NCBI RefSeq assembly: GCF_009676955.1
Contig: NZ_CP045696.1
Span: 1,300,501 to 1,364,500 of the forward strand
Origin: Sodaliphilus pleomorphus
GTDB lineage: Bacteria; Bacteroidota; Bacteroidia; Bacteroidales; Muribaculaceae
Reading direction: 5' to 3'
DNA length: 64,000 bases
Of the stretch, positions 63,817 to 64,000 are shown piece after piece (positions within the stretch are counted from its first letter, which is position 1; each line of letters starts with the position of its first letter). Below the pieces are notes generated by a model, which had not been told where the DNA came from, made no database searches, and saw only the letters and a program-made list of their open reading frames with translations. Both the position numbers and the translations under genes were made by a program.

Positions 63817-64000
63817 GTTGCATTTAAAGACTGTGTTTCTTTTTCAACAATTTCTTTTCAGGCCTTACGGCCTTTTCTTGCATTTTTGGCCTAACTAAAT
63901 CTAGTAAATAAAATCAAGTAATGTTTTTCTCTTTGGTCAACCACTGGAAAAATTTATACAAATAATTCTATTCTTCAACCTTGAGTATATTCATGCGGTA

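Overview
The window looks like chromosome of a gut Bacteroidales bacterium, probably family Muribaculaceae (family-level call is inference). Direct support: a SusC/SusD pair, many copies of the Bacteroidetes -7 promoter element TAnnTTTG(C/T), almost no Shine-Dalgarno sequences, an argR-argG-argC-argD cluster, dockerin-bearing M6 proteases and transmembrane AraC-type regulators. Core genes are GC-rich, so long antisense ORFs are common and were ignored; the AT-rich stretches at 15.2-16.9, 35.7-39.1 and 49.6-50.4 kb are accessory or regulatory. LAYOUT. 0-2.9 kb: 3' end of a SusC transporter and its SusD lipoprotein. 3.2-4.7 kb: recO, and rpsT between two near-identical tRNA-Glu genes. 4.7-10.4 kb: five-gene minus-strand operon (alkaline phosphatase, GH63/GH37-like glycosidase, metallophosphoesterase, ROK kinase, PI-PLC-like phospholipase), plausibly for scavenging phosphorylated glycolipid or inositol headgroups. 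10.6-15.2 kb: branching enzyme, Fe-alcohol dehydrogenase, SlyD, small tail-anchored protein. 15.2-18.1 kb: 144-bp-spaced tandem repeat, IS30 transposase remnant, HigBA toxin-antitoxin, an orphan promoter-to-terminator RNA, ssb, and a broken partial copy of the next gene. 18.2-24.8 kb: MG2/plug-domain envelope protein, gyrB, rsmF. 24.9-29.4 kb: two tandem secreted M6 protease-dockerin genes, one frameshifted in a G tract. 29.4-30.8 kb: 1.4 kb with no convincing gene but two promoter/terminator-bounded candidate RNAs. 30.8-35.5 kb: arginine operon, with a GNAT acyltransferase fused to ArgG. 35.7-39.1 kb: accessory defence-type island (AbiE type IV toxin-antitoxin, ArdA antirestriction remnant, structured inverted-repeat element, unrecognised two-gene cassette). 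39.4-42.8 kb: transmembrane AraC regulator, candidate sRNA, lipoprotein, OmpP1/FadL-like outer membrane protein. 42.7-45.4 kb: intact IS1634-family insertion sequence flanked by a 192-bp direct duplication, then tRNA-Leu. 46.4-49.6 kb: OxyR facing three nearly identical dps genes, each with its own promoter and a candidate OxyR operator. 50-56.8 kb: tRNA-Asp, divergent membrane pyrophosphatase, glycosyltransferase, and a tsaE-birA-log-pduO cluster. 57-59.3 kb: DUF2795 protein, and an M15 peptidase next to a phage-portal-like gene. 59.4-63.8 kb: AraC regulator, ECF sigma factor with membrane/beta-barrel partner, AGCS amino-acid:cation symporter. WORKING TOGETHER. OxyR plus triplicated Dps forms a peroxide/iron-protection module; argR heads the arginine operon it presumably represses; the phosphatase/phospholipase/glycosidase operon looks like one periplasmic scavenging pathway; the sigma/anti-sigma pair is a self-contained envelope-sensing unit. 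The most unusual items are the dps triplication with leftover oxyR 3' ends, the GNAT-ArgG fusion, the insertion sequence whose long duplication rebuilds the tRNA-Leu promoter, the unknown cassette at 38 kb and several orphan RNA candidates.
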